From assembly GCA_944320885.1 (NCBI GenBank), contig CALUJE010000010.1:30391-94390 (forward strand): 64,000 nt of DNA, in the 5' to 3' direction. The first letter of the stretch is position 1, and every line of letters starts with the position of its first letter. This document shows, in pieces, positions 18,519-27,500 of this stretch. Under the pieces are notes generated by a model that saw only the letters and a list, made by a program, of their open reading frames with translations, ran no database searches and was not told the DNA's origin. Source of the stretch: an uncultured Phocaeicola sp. (lineage in GTDB: Bacteria > Bacteroidota > Bacteroidia > Bacteroidales > Bacteroidaceae). Made by a program: the position numbers and the translations under genes.

Positions 18519-19943
18519 ATGAAATCTATGAAAAAAGCTACATACCTCTTTGCCGTACTGATTAGTTTTCTGTTCAGTTCATGCAATGATTACCTGAACA
18601 TTGAGCCTAAAGGGTCTAAAATCCCTACCACTCTGGCAGATTTCGAAGCATTGCTCCGATATGAATATACGATAGGAAGAACTCCTATTGAAAATGCGCT
18701 ATATCTGCTGAATGATATCTATCTGACCAACGACAAGGTAAACAGTCCCAGTCTGGCCAGCGCGAACTACATGTGGGATGAATCGGCTGACCGAATCATG
18801 CTTAACAATGCTGATGAAGGTACATACTATTCTCTTTATGCTGCAATATCAAGCTGCAACCTGATTATAGAAAATGCGCCATCGGCAACCGAAGCTACCG
18901 AAGCAGAAAAAGCCGAAGTCATAGCATATGCAAAAGTAATACGAGCTACCTGTTTCTATGTGTTGACCAATTACTACGCCGACACTTACAATGCTGCAAC
19001 AGCTTCTGAGAAACTGAGCGTACCTTATATTACAAGTGCCGTTATCAATGCTCCCTGGGAACAGGTATCCATACAAAAAATGTATGAAATCATGATTCAG
19101 GATGTTCAGGAAGCCATTAACGGCGGACTGCCCGAAGTATCAATGACTGCCATTCATCCGAATCTGGGAGCCGGCTATGCCTTACTGGCACGTATCTACC
19201 TCCAGATGCAGAACTATGACAAAGCTCTGGAATATGCCAACCTGGCTCTAGGACAGAATGACCGGCTATATGACTGGAATGCTTTTTATGATGAGCACAA
19301 GGCTGCCATCGAAGATCCGGACAATTATGACAAACTGGTTACTCCCATGCAATATGACTATGTAGAAAATTATTACCTGCGCTACGGAGTACAATCAAAC
19401 TACGACTCTTACGAATACAACATTCCGGTAGAAAGAGCCGAACGTTTTGAAGAAGGCGATGCCCGCTTCCTCTCACGCTGGAAACTGAAAGTCGATAATA
19501 ACGATACTTATTACAAGGCTTTGGAATCAGGATTCTTCAATCATGGAGGTCTCACCACTTGCGAAGTCTATCTTATCAAGGCTGAATGTCAGGCCCGACT
19601 GGCACAGAACAATGACTTCACCGAAGCCATGAACACTCTGAACACCGTTCGTGAAACACGTATCCGCCCGGATGTCTATCAACCGTTACAGGCAAGTACA
19701 CTCGAAGAAGCCGTCAAACTGATTCGACGTACCAAAGACAACGAACTGATATTCTCTATCGTTCCGTTTGCCGATGCACGCCGTCTCAATATGGAAAGCA
19801 ACTATGCACGTACATTAACCAAGACCTATAATGGAAAGGAGTACAGCCTGAGCCCTACATCACATATGTGGACAATGCCATTCCCTGCCGGAGCTATAAA
19901 CAATCCCGGAAACGGAACCATACAACAAAACGTATCTAAATAA
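18519..19943 (+). CDS. SusD/RagB-family lipoprotein, short form
   Basis: This 474-residue lipoprotein has a signal ending in the lipobox FSSC (Cys about 26) followed by NDYLNIEPKG, the classic SusD start. The core shows KVIRATCFYVLTNYYADTYN near residue 150, ALLARIYLQMQNYDKALEYANLAL (TPR-like), and CEVYLIKAECQARL with LNTVRETRI. It pairs with the SusC 18 bp upstream. It is about 200 residues shorter than the SusD at 1181-3205, closer to SusD proteins that accompany thioredoxin-like lipoproteins in Bacteroidetes. The ligand is unknown. MKSMKK offers two possible ATG starts three codons apart. Confidence 0.92.
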   Translation: MKSMKKATYLFAVLISFLFSSCNDYLNIEPKGSKIPTTLADFEALLRYEYTIGRTPIENALYLLNDIYLTNDKVNSPSLASANYMWDESADRIMLNNADEGTYYSLYAAISSCNLIIENAPSATEATEAEKAEVIAYAKVIRATCFYVLTNYYADTYNAATASEKLSVPYITSAVINAPWEQVSIQKMYEIMIQDVQEAINGGLPEVSMTAIHPNLGAGYALLARIYLQMQNYDKALEYANLALGQNDRLYDWNAFYDEHKAAIEDPDNYDKLVTPMQYDYVENYYLRYGVQSNYDSYEYNIPVERAERFEEGDARFLSRWKLKVDNNDTYYKALESGFFNHGGLTTCEVYLIKAECQARLAQNNDFTEAMNTLNTVRETRIRPDVYQPLQASTLEEAVKLIRRTKDNELIFSIVPFADARRLNMESNYARTLTKTYNGKEYSLSPTSHMWTMPFPAGAINNPGNGTIQQNVSK

Positions 19944-19955
19944 ACCCATTAACTT

Positions 19956-21128
19956 ATGAAAAAGAAAAACCTATTTCTGATTGCCTTATTAGGATTGCCA
20001 ATTATGGCATGCAACAGCCAGAATTCTTCTGAAGGATATACTTTAAAAGGAAACATAGAAGGATTACCCGAAGGCACACACATACAACTCGTTCCGTTAA
20101 GCCATAACAACGAAAAGCCAATAGCCGATACGGTTGTTGTCAACGGTCAGTTTGTATTTACCGGCAAGACTGAAGAACCCAGAGCTGTGATATTATTGGT
20201 AAAAGACGCATATGGTTCACGCAACATAATGCTTGAAAACACCCAAATGGAAGTTAAGGGAAAAGTCACTCCACAAACAAGTAACGGTAGTACCATTTAT
20301 AACCTCGAATCACTTTCAATATCAGGCTCACCGCTTAGTGCGCGCTATGACTCCCTCATGCAGGTACGCACTTATACGGAATCATTATACAAAGCCAATG
20401 CTCAAAAGCATGCTTCTTTTGACAGTCTTTTGCAAGAAGCCTATAAAGCCAAAGACCAGGCAAGGATCAAAGAACTTCGTGAAAGTGAAGCCGGAAAGGC
20501 CAGAGCTGCCGATGATGCACGATTCTTCCAGATTGTAGATTCTGTTTACCGCAAGACTGTTATAGACAACAAGGACTCTTTCTGGGGACCACTGATGATG
20601 ATTTCACTTACCAGTTACCTGGATAAAAACACAGCCTCATGGTATGAGGCACTCTCTCCCGAAGCAAAGAATTCCTATTACGGACAACTGGTAAAAGAGG
20701 AACTCTATCCGGCCGGAAAAGAAGGTAGCAAAGTTCAGGAGTTTACCGTAAAAGACAATGACGGAAAAGAAATCACCCTTTCAGAACTGTGCCAAGGAAA
20801 AAAATACATTCTGATAGATTTCTGGGCATCGTGGTGCAACCCATGCCGTAAGGAAATACCTAACCTCAAAAAGCTTTATGCACAGTATGCCGAAAAAGGA
20901 TTCAGCATCATAAGTATCTCTATCGACAAGAACAAAGCAGATTGGGAAAAGGCACTGAAAGAAGAAAACCTTCCATGGAACAATTTCCTGGATGAAACCG
21001 GAGTTGCCGACCTTTACAAGGTAAGGTTCGTTCCTACCATGTATCTGATTGACGCTAAAGGAATAATGGTTGGTGAGAATTTACGGGGTGAAGCTCTGGC
21101 CAACAAACTTCAGGAGCTTTTCCAATAA
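19956..21128 (+). CDS. TlpA/ResA-like thioredoxin-fold lipoprotein with DUF4369-type N-terminal domain
   Basis: This 390-residue protein begins with a lipoprotein signal (PIMACNSQN, lipobox Cys about 21). The N-terminal part (about 25-125; YTLKGNIEGLPEGTHIQLVPL) resembles DUF4369. A helical linker follows, then a C-terminal redoxin domain (about 250-390) with IDFWASWCNPCRKEIPNLKKLY, whose WCNPC is a CxxC active site, and the cis-Pro region VRFVPTMYLID. Such proteins reduce or isomerise disulfides in the periplasm. It sits 12 bp after SusD and ends before a strong terminator, so it is part of the SusC-SusD operon. It may act on the imported ligand or help fold operon products; this is inference. 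Confidence 0.92.
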   Translation: MKKKNLFLIALLGLPIMACNSQNSSEGYTLKGNIEGLPEGTHIQLVPLSHNNEKPIADTVVVNGQFVFTGKTEEPRAVILLVKDAYGSRNIMLENTQMEVKGKVTPQTSNGSTIYNLESLSISGSPLSARYDSLMQVRTYTESLYKANAQKHASFDSLLQEAYKAKDQARIKELRESEAGKARAADDARFFQIVDSVYRKTVIDNKDSFWGPLMMISLTSYLDKNTASWYEALSPEAKNSYYGQLVKEELYPAGKEGSKVQEFTVKDNDGKEITLSELCQGKKYILIDFWASWCNPCRKEIPNLKKLYAQYAEKGFSIISISIDKNKADWEKALKEENLPWNNFLDETGVADLYKVRFVPTMYLIDAKGIMVGENLRGEALANKLQELFQ

Positions 21129-21187
21129 AAGAGATTTAAAGAATCGGAATTCAGAACATATTCTTTCCCTCGTACAAACATTAATCA

Positions 21188-21228
21188 GCGGTATATAAAT
21201 CTGCTTTCGCAGTTTATATACCGCTTTC
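21188..21228. terminator. Strong hairpin terminator shared by convergent genes
   Basis: Arms GCGGTATATAAA (21188-21199) and TTTATATACCGC (21213-21224), extended by CTGC/GCAG around a TTTC tetraloop with one bulged base, are followed by TTTCTT on the plus strand. It ends the SusC-SusD-redoxin operon and faces the catalase gene stop at 21254 on the other strand. Confidence 0.85.
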
Positions 21229-21253
21229 TTCATTTACAAGTTTCAGGTAAATA

Positions 21254-22681
21254 TCATTCTGTCAATACATGCTCCAATCCCAAAGCACGTGCCACTCCAA
21301 GACCGTAAGCCTTATCGGCTTTTGCACAGTTGCGGATATGACGTATCTTGATTTCTTCAGGTATATCACCCATAGAACGGGCCGTATTGTCAAACAACAC
21401 CTGCTGTTGTTCCGGAGTCATCAGTCGGAACAGTGCTCCGGGTTGTGAATAGTAATCAGAGTCATCTTCTCTGAAATCCCATTGATAGGCGCTTCCGTCC
21501 AGTTCCAAAGGAGGTTCCTTGTATTCCGGCTGGTCTTGCCACTCTCCGTAACCGTTCGGTTCATAACCCAAAGTTGCTCCATGATTGCCGTCTACACGCA
21601 TCTGTCCGTCACGATGATACATGTTCAGGAAAGGACAACGGCTGCGGTTTACCGGAATCTGATGATGGTTCACTCCCAAACGGTAACGTTGCGCATCACC
21701 GTACGAGAACAGACGTCCCTGCAACATACGGTCGGGCGAGAATCCGATTCCCGGCACCACATTGGCCGGATTGAATGCGGCCTGCTCCACATCGGCAAAA
21801 TAATTCTCCGGATTGCGGTTCAGCTCCAGCACACCGACTTCTATCAGCGGATACTCTTTCTGCGACCATACCTTGGTCAGGTCGAACGGATTGTAAGGTG
21901 CGTTTTTTGCCTGTTCCTCAGTCATAATCTGAACATACATGGTCCATCTTGGGAAGTCACCCTTTTCAATGCTCTCAAAGAGATCACGGTGATGGCTTTC
22001 ACGGTCTTTACCGATAATCGCTTCAGCTTCCTGATCGGTAAGGTTCTTGATTCCCTGCTGGGTATGCAGATGGAATTTCACCCAATTACGTTCACCGGCA
22101 GCATTGATGAATGAAAAGGTATGGCTTCCGAACCCGTGCATATGACGGTACGAATAAGGTATACCTCTGTCACTCATGGTAATGGTTATCTGATGAAGCG
22201 CTTCGGGCAGAAGTGTCCAGAAATCCCAGTTGTTGCGTGCACTGCGCATATGGGTACGAGGGTCACGTTTTACGGCATGGTTCAAATCGGGGAATTTCAA
22301 CGGGTCACGCAGGAAAAACACCGGTGTATTGTTTCCTACCAGATCCCAGTTTCCTTCTTCCGTATAAAATTTGATGGCAAATCCGCGGATATCTCTTTCC
22401 GCATCGGCAGCTCCACGCTCTCCGGCTACGGTAGAGAAACGTACGAAAACTTCCGTTTCCTTGCCTATCTGCGAAAAGATGGCAGCCTTCGTATAGCGGG
22501 TAATATCATGAGTAACCGTAAACTTACCATATGCTCCCGAACCTTTGGCATGCATACGGCGTTCGGGGATAACTTCACGGTCAAAATGGGCCAGCTTCTC
22601 AAGGAACCATACATCTTGCAAAAGCATAGGTCCTCTACGGCCGGCAGTGGCTACGTTCTGATTGTCGGCAACGGGTGCCAA
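21254..22681 (-). CDS. katA: Monofunctional heme catalase, with an atypical TTG start and missing usual N-terminus
   Basis: This 475-residue cytoplasmic catalase converts hydrogen peroxide to water and oxygen. Distal His44 is in [14 protein letters not shown], distal Asn117/118 in [14 protein letters not shown], and the proximal heme-ligand Tyr in [15 protein letters not shown] (about residue 327). All are intact. The start is odd. From memory, relatives begin with about a dozen more residues and an ATG before VADNQN. Here the frame upstream reads [17 protein letters not shown] with no ATG or GTG back to a stop, leaving TTG at 22681 as the only conventional start. An inverted repeat ends 34 bp upstream and no promoter motif was seen. 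So the core enzyme looks functional but the 5' end may have been replaced or damaged. Confidence 0.9.
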   Translation of the reverse strand: MAPVADNQNVATAGRRGPMLLQDVWFLEKLAHFDREVIPERRMHAKGSGAYGKFTVTHDITRYTKAAIFSQIGKETEVFVRFSTVAGERGAADAERDIRGFAIKFYTEEGNWDLVGNNTPVFFLRDPLKFPDLNHAVKRDPRTHMRSARNNWDFWTLLPEALHQITITMSDRGIPYSYRHMHGFGSHTFSFINAAGERNWVKFHLHTQQGIKNLTDQEAEAIIGKDRESHHRDLFESIEKGDFPRWTMYVQIMTEEQAKNAPYNPFDLTKVWSQKEYPLIEVGVLELNRNPENYFADVEQAAFNPANVVPGIGFSPDRMLQGRLFSYGDAQRYRLGVNHHQIPVNRSRCPFLNMYHRDGQMRVDGNHGATLGYEPNGYGEWQDQPEYKEPPLELDGSAYQWDFREDDSDYYSQPGALFRLMTPEQQQVLFDNTARSMGDIPEEIKIRHIRNCAKADKAYGLGVARALGLEHVLTE

Positions 22682-22714
22682 AGGAGAAATGAAAAAAACT
22701 TCCTTATAATGACT

Positions 22715-22758
22715 GACGGCTATACCGGACTCATAAACAGAATGCCGGTATAGCCGTC
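22715..22758. other. 14-bp perfect inverted repeat directly upstream of the catalase start
   Basis: GACGGCTATACCGG (22715-22728) pairs with CCGGTATAGCCGTC (22745-22758) across a 16-nt loop. It looks like a terminator stem, yet it lies upstream of the catalase TTG; on the minus strand a T7 run follows only 16 nt later. It would form a very stable hairpin in any transcript entering catalase from upstream. Confidence 0.65.
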
Positions 22759-22848
22759 TTCTTACATATAGAACACCAGTTTACAAGATATTATCCATTC
22801 ATAAATTACTTATTCCACACAGCTTCTGTAATTCATTGATACTCTGAT

Positions 22849-22944
22849 AAAAGTTTATCCTTAGGCTAAGGATACATATCCTCAGCTTAAGGATACATAT
22901 CCTCAACCTAAGGATATATATACTTAAGTTAAGGATAAACTTTT
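22849..22944. repeat. 21-bp tandem array (AAGGATA units) bounded by 15-bp inverted repeats
   Basis: AAGGATA occurs at 22868, 22889, 22910 and 22931, exactly 21 bp apart. The first two units also contain the complement as AAGGATACATATCCT. The whole is bounded by AAAAGTTTATCCTTA (22849-22863) and its exact complement TAAGGATAAACTTTT (22930-22944). On the minus strand it reads as heptads such as ILRLRIC and ILKLRIC within a 72-codon open frame (22799-23017). That frame overlaps the DUF1963 stop and lacks other support, so I treat it as a by-product of the repeat. The catalase-DUF1963 gap holds this array, the inverted repeat at 22715-22758, and nothing else recognised. Confidence 0.8.
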
Positions 22945-22982
22945 CAACGGGTGGCCATGAAGTTTTATAGCGGTTGATACAA

Positions 22983-23630
22983 TCAAGACGACAAAACAAT
23001 AGCACGCACATTATCAAAGCTATGCTGTTTTAAATCAGAAGGAGATATCAGAAAATCCAATACTCCCACATCCATCAGGTTGAGCTGAAAATCTTTTCCT
23101 TCAAAGGAATCAACCTGCAACAGAATCATCCAGTCTTCATACGGAGCATCCCAATTTTCCCATGGTCTGTAGGTAGGATGGGCCAAAAGGGCATGTTCGT
23201 CTGACACATGCATCAAATCCGCATGAAAATCTATTTTCAGTTCATGGGGAACTGTCCTGCAAGATTCACCGTTCATGTATACGACCTCACGCAGATTCTT
23301 GCAAGACGGGAAATGAAGAACTTTCACCGCGCTGGTATCACTTATGACTCCCCCAATAATATCATCTGATATATAATCTCCAAGATAAGTATCTATCTTT
23401 GCAAAGAAAAGAAGCATGCCTCCATGTGGGAGGACATTATCAACATCATAAGGCGCAACTTCTTCGAGATTAATCTGGCATATGAAGACATAGGGACGCT
23501 CATTTCCTTTCTCATCAAGATATACGGGATAATCGTATTCAGATGGCAAATCCGGATTTCCCCAAAAATGAGATGCTCCGCAAGGCAACTTCTCTACCGC
23601 TTCAGACAGTTGTAAATAAACAGGTTTCAT
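22983..23630 (-). CDS. DUF1963 (YwqG-like) family protein
   Basis: This 215-residue protein has no signal peptide or membrane segment. It fits DUF1963: an early SHFWGNPDLPSEYDYP (substrate proteins of the family start with similar Gly-Xaa-Pro-rich turns), FICQINLEEVAPYD near residue 50, GGMLLFFAKIDTY, and a late DWMILLQVDSFEG with GVLDFLISPSDL. The molecular role of this family is not established. It lies 61 bp after the SH3/membrane-protein gene on the same strand and could be co-transcribed with it. Family call is good; function unknown. Confidence 0.75.
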   Translation of the reverse strand: MKPVYLQLSEAVEKLPCGASHFWGNPDLPSEYDYPVYLDEKGNERPYVFICQINLEEVAPYDVDNVLPHGGMLLFFAKIDTYLGDYISDDIIGGVISDTSAVKVLHFPSCKNLREVVYMNGESCRTVPHELKIDFHADLMHVSDEHALLAHPTYRPWENWDAPYEDWMILLQVDSFEGKDFQLNLMDVGVLDFLISPSDLKQHSFDNVRAIVLSS

Positions 23631-23691
23631 AATAGTACTATAATCCGTTTCTATCTTTAATCTATTTCTGTTATCATTCCCGGTATTTTTT

Positions 23692-24831
23692 TTACTTTAC
23701 CATATTTCTGTCAAAAGTAGAGGTCCAATCATCCCACACATTCATACTGCGCCCTTCCATCCATGTTTCATAATCACACCAATACCACAAACCGTCTTTC
23801 TTCACATACATACGGAAATCATCTCCAAGCAGGCTTAAAACAAGAGCTACAAATGCAAGAACCAATATAACCATTCCTATTATGCTATACAAACAAAAGA
23901 TAGCAGTCCCTGCAATGAGATAGAAAAGAAGCAATATGACAAATGTGATGACGTTCCTATCTGCTATTGCCCGATAACACATCAGCAATATGGGCAATAA
24001 AAGTATTCCGATTACTGAATAATTCATCCATACGGGAAAATGTTCACCAAAATGAAAGACTACAATCGAAGCCATAAAATATATCACGGCAAGCATGATA
24101 AGCTTAACACTCAGTCCGGCCTTGAAATCAAAATCATCATCGCTTTGAGTAACAAACAGAATGGTGGAAAACAGTTTCAGCTGTTGGTAAAGAGCCAGTC
24201 CACAAAGCAAGAAATAAAACAAGGCGGTTACAAACCATACGTTATTGATATCACAGAAGCCAAGAGGGTCGGGTGAGGCAAAGATATACAGCAGTTCACA
24301 ACCGGAAATAACCATCGTGACAATGTAATATATCCAATACCAGACATTACAGTATCTTATCCGGTCTTCAAAGAAAGGAAATGTTATGCCCGACAACAGT
24401 AACAATACAAAAGCGATATAAAAACAACGGTCGGGGTCAAAAGGCAATTTCCCTCTCAAAAATCCAAAATCGGGCAAAGCCTCCATGATTCTGTCGGTAG
24501 AAAAATAATATCCCATTTTTCCCCACGTTCCTTTGCCCTCATCAGGATTTCTCCATGCAGGCAGCCCTGATTTATCCGTTTTTTGAATCGGAGATAAATA
24601 TTCGGCTGCCGCATAACAGGTATCTCCCCGATAAATTATTTTTGCCCATCCGTCATCTATGGCAATCAACTCTATTTCTTCTCCCTCTGTTAACTTTCCG
24701 ACTACAGCAGAAGTAGTTGAAGGGTCTTCTCTGATGTTCAGCATGGAAGCCTTTACAACACACATATCTCCAGCCTCACTTGTCAGTGAAACGAGAATCA
24801 TAAACAGCAATATTAACCAACGCATCATCAT
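23692..24831 (-). CDS. Membrane protein with N-terminal bacterial SH3 domain
   Basis: This 379-residue protein has a signal peptide (ending TSEA, about residue 20) and a bacterial SH3 (SH3b) domain at about 22-82 (KASMLNIREDPSTTSAVVGKL, EEIELIAIDDGWAKIIY). A Pro/Gly-rich linker and about seven hydrophobic helices follow from residue 135 to 335, including FYIAFVLLLLSGITFPFF and NVITFVILLLFYLIAGTAIF. The C-terminus is Trp-rich (GLWYWCDYETWMEG). SH3b domains usually bind peptidoglycan or peptides at the cell surface, so a periplasmic-facing sensor or anchor is plausible. I do not recognise a characterised homologue. The next gene in the same direction is the DUF1963 gene. Confidence 0.75.
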   Translation of the reverse strand: MMMRWLILLFMILVSLTSEAGDMCVVKASMLNIREDPSTTSAVVGKLTEGEEIELIAIDDGWAKIIYRGDTCYAAAEYLSPIQKTDKSGLPAWRNPDEGKGTWGKMGYYFSTDRIMEALPDFGFLRGKLPFDPDRCFYIAFVLLLLSGITFPFFEDRIRYCNVWYWIYYIVTMVISGCELLYIFASPDPLGFCDINNVWFVTALFYFLLCGLALYQQLKLFSTILFVTQSDDDFDFKAGLSVKLIMLAVIYFMASIVVFHFGEHFPVWMNYSVIGILLLPILLMCYRAIADRNVITFVILLLFYLIAGTAIFCLYSIIGMVILVLAFVALVLSLLGDDFRMYVKKDGLWYWCDYETWMEGRSMNVWDDWTSTFDRNMVK

Positions 24832-25040
24832 AACTTTGATTTATTATACATGATTACTTATTTCGGGAATATGCCATAAAGATATGCATTATTATTTATC
24901 TACAATTATTTTTATAAACAAAACAACTACATTACACGCTTAAGTTCACTGCAATTACCAAAGAATTATGCTTATTTTCCGAACACGTCAGCCGTCAATA
25001 CTCTCTTACGTTCCCCTTCTCCATCAGTGAGACCCATGAT
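24832..25040. other. Intergenic stretch, no gene seen
   Basis: AT-rich sequence between the SH3/membrane gene start and the terminator at 25041-25087. It should hold the promoter of the 24831 gene, but no match to TTTG-N19-TAnnTTTG was found, and no reading frame here is convincing. Confidence 0.4.
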
Positions 25041-25087
25041 AAAAAAAACTGCACTCCCAAAGTCCTTATCCGACCTTGAGAGTGCAG
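25041..25087 (-). terminator. Intrinsic terminator at the end of the large enzyme cluster
   Basis: Arms CTGCACTC (25049-25056) and GAGTGCAG (25080-25087), with partial inner pairing, are followed on the minus strand by eight T (25048-25041). It begins 35 bp past the stop of the DUF5703 gene. Confidence 0.85.
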
Positions 25088-25121
25088 CCGCTATACTGGT
25101 ATCCCCATCGGGAATATTGTG

Positions 25122-27389
25122 TCATCTCATAATCACCACATCCTTTTCACGTTCTTTGGGTGTAACGACAAGTTTCTTCACCTTTCCGTTCTTGTATTCC
25201 AGTTCAACGGTAGTATTGCCGGGAGCATGCAATTTGAAATGCACGTTCCATTCTTTCTTCCAGGCGGGCAGCAGATAAATCTTCTCACCTTCGGTCTGAA
25301 GCAACATCTCCTGCAGACCTATCATTCCGCTGCCACCCCAGTTGTGGTCGGGCGTCCAGTCATAACCCGGTCCCCAGAATGCAGGGAAACGGTGCGGACC
25401 ATCGGCCAGCTTTTCACCGGTCCACTTGGCAGCCTCATCGGTAAGCCCCAGACAGGCAGCCCAGATGTTGTCCTGCTTCCATCCCTTCGAAGTTCTGAAC
25501 TTCAAGGTATCGGGGTCATAAAGATAGGTATTGCGGGCTACTTCCAGCTTGTTCTTGTCGGGCGATGTTACGGTATACATTCTCCACGGGAAAACAGGGT
25601 AGAGCTGCGGACTCTCTACATTGTTCACCCGCTCCCACACAATGGCAGGGGCAATCATCTCATGTCCGTCAAGAACACGATGTGGAATCTCCGGTATGCG
25701 TTCCAGAAGCTGCTTCCAACGGAATACATCGTCATCTCCCCTCTTCTCCTTTATCTCGATAAGCGTTGAAGTCACTGTGCGAAGGGCCGCAACCGTAGAA
25801 GCCGCATTATAGGCCATCTTATAGGTCTCACAACCAGAACCGGGATACAATATCAGTTTTCCGTTGCCGTCGAGTTCCTTGTTTCCGCGACGGGAAGCCA
25901 GATAACGGTAATGCTCGTCAAAGAATGTCAGCGCACTCTCCACTAGCGGCAGATAGGTTTCAATCTCTGCATCGGCATAACGGTTGGTCTCAAGAATCAT
26001 CTGGCAGAACTCCAGTACGGTATCCCACTCATACTCCAGCCAGGCATTATACTCCAGTCCCGGATCAAAACCGGCAGGACGCTTCGAACCGTATTCTGCC
26101 GGATTGGGAAGACCGAAGTTTTCAATCTGTTCGCAGAAACATCCGCCCGAATGTCCCCAGTAAACCAGGCTGCGCAACTCGGCATTATCGAGCATGCGAC
26201 GGTAAAAGTCAAACTGTGCGGGCATCATGTCGAAGTCGCCGCTTTTCAGCATCCCCCAGTAAACCAGACGCTGGTTCTGTGCCGTCATCGTGCCTCCGCC
26301 CCATTTGCGATAATCGGGAGTGAATGCCTGATTGGCATCTACACCCACGGGGTCGAACGTAAAGAGGCCTCCGTTGAATTTGGTAGGATAAGTTCCGTAT
26401 GCATTACAGCCCAGCATGTATCGGAACAGGGTATAGTTGCGTGCAATGTTTCCAGCCTGTTCGGAATCAGACTCGATAAAACTTCTTATCCAAAAATTGT
26501 TCCACCACGAACGGGAGCTCTTCCGGTCATTTTCCGTATCGACGGAAGCAAGCGTTTCATTCAGGTTATTCTTCCAGGTTTCAATGTCGGGTGTCTGTTC
26601 CGTATAAAGTGCAATCAGTACTTCATGACTGCGCGAAGGATTTCCGGCACGGAAGTTCCAGCTTTTATAATCGGTCCCGGCATATTCACCTTGCGAAGTA
26701 CCGGCATAAACCAGATTGTTTCCTACCAGTTTTCCTCCGAAAATCAGATTGCCGATAGGGTTCATCATACGGCTTTTCACACCTTCCAGTCCCTGCTGGC
26801 TGACAACCTCATCAAAAACGGTCAGCAAAGGGTTCTGATGGAAGAAGACAACTTCGCGATCTGAAGCATAAACAGAATCGCGTACAGTCGCGGCATTCTT
26901 GGGAACAGCCCACTTATAGGAGCACTGCTGCCCTTCGCCTTTCCGGATAGGACGGTCCTTATAACGCCAGTTCTCATAAGAGAGTTCGTAGGTAAAAGCC
27001 TTATCGGCCGAAAGCTCCAGATGAATTACCGGATTGAACACATCGGCCCACAGCTGCATGGTTACTCCTTTCAGACGTACTTCGGTATAACCGTCGGACA
27101 GCTTCAAGGTCTGACGAAACTCTGTGCCCGTGAGCGACGGGTCGCTCAGCCTTACACGCACACGTCCCTGCTTCAGCAACGTGTTATGCTCATCAAACGC
27201 ACCGCTACGGCTGATATAGAAGAGCAAATCACCGTTTTCAACCCATACATTCATTCCGATATCTCCTCCTCCACAAGGCATGGACTCGGAAGAATTCTTG
27301 CTTTGGGTATTCCATACATAATCGGCCGGCTGGGCATAAAGTCCCGTTGTCACGGCCATAAGGAACAGCATTGTTAAAATCTTGCGCAT
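25122..27389 (-). CDS. Secreted DUF5703-type glycoside hydrolase-like protein
   Basis: The chosen start (ATG at 27389, MRKILTMLFLMAV) gives a signal peptide ending LYAQ and about 755 residues; a longer frame from 27416 would put unhelpful residues before it. The N-terminal beta-sandwich (about 25-265) begins DYVWNTQSKNSSESMPCGGGDIGMNVWVENGDLLFYISRSGAF, typical of DUF5703. The remaining part reads as an (alpha/alpha)6 barrel related to GH95/GH65-like folds (GNIARNYTLFRYMLGCNAYG; FNGGLFTFDP; LVYWGMLKSGDFDMM; YDWTPDHNWGGSGM). No characterised activity is known to me. It is the last gene of the cluster, after an acetylesterase, so it likely trims a sugar from the same polysaccharide. Confidence 0.75.
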   Translation of the reverse strand: MRKILTMLFLMAVTTGLYAQPADYVWNTQSKNSSESMPCGGGDIGMNVWVENGDLLFYISRSGAFDEHNTLLKQGRVRVRLSDPSLTGTEFRQTLKLSDGYTEVRLKGVTMQLWADVFNPVIHLELSADKAFTYELSYENWRYKDRPIRKGEGQQCSYKWAVPKNAATVRDSVYASDREVVFFHQNPLLTVFDEVVSQQGLEGVKSRMMNPIGNLIFGGKLVGNNLVYAGTSQGEYAGTDYKSWNFRAGNPSRSHEVLIALYTEQTPDIETWKNNLNETLASVDTENDRKSSRSWWNNFWIRSFIESDSEQAGNIARNYTLFRYMLGCNAYGTYPTKFNGGLFTFDPVGVDANQAFTPDYRKWGGGTMTAQNQRLVYWGMLKSGDFDMMPAQFDFYRRMLDNAELRSLVYWGHSGGCFCEQIENFGLPNPAEYGSKRPAGFDPGLEYNAWLEYEWDTVLEFCQMILETNRYADAEIETYLPLVESALTFFDEHYRYLASRRGNKELDGNGKLILYPGSGCETYKMAYNAASTVAALRTVTSTLIEIKEKRGDDDVFRWKQLLERIPEIPHRVLDGHEMIAPAIVWERVNNVESPQLYPVFPWRMYTVTSPDKNKLEVARNTYLYDPDTLKFRTSKGWKQDNIWAACLGLTDEAAKWTGEKLADGPHRFPAFWGPGYDWTPDHNWGGSGMIGLQEMLLQTEGEKIYLLPAWKKEWNVHFKLHAPGNTTVELEYKNGKVKKLVVTPKEREKDVVIMR

Positions 27390-27408
27390 AGTTTCCTGAT
27401 AATTAAGA

Positions 27409-27475
27409 AGGCACAAGTCCCGACAGATATCATGTTTCTATTTCAAAAGATGATACACCATAAGGACTTGTGCCT
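27409..27475. other. Long-loop inverted repeat between acetylesterase and DUF5703 genes
   Basis: AGGCACAAGTCC (27409-27420) and GGACTTGTGCCT (27464-27475) are perfect 12-bp complements separated by 43 nt. There is no T-run, so it is an intercistronic structure rather than a typical terminator. It starts 26 nt after the upstream stop and ends 20 nt before the downstream ATG. Confidence 0.55.
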
Positions 27476-27500
27476 GTATATAAAACAATGGAACTTATTC

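Noticed and set aside
22715..22758. Invertible promoter (inverton) flanked by inverted repeats
   Set aside because: The loop is only 16 nt, too small to hold a promoter, and no recombinase gene lies nearby.
22799..23017. 72-codon frame with Ile/Leu-rich heptads
   Set aside because: The heptads come directly from the 21-bp DNA repeat; the frame overlaps the DUF1963 gene end and no independent coding signal was seen.
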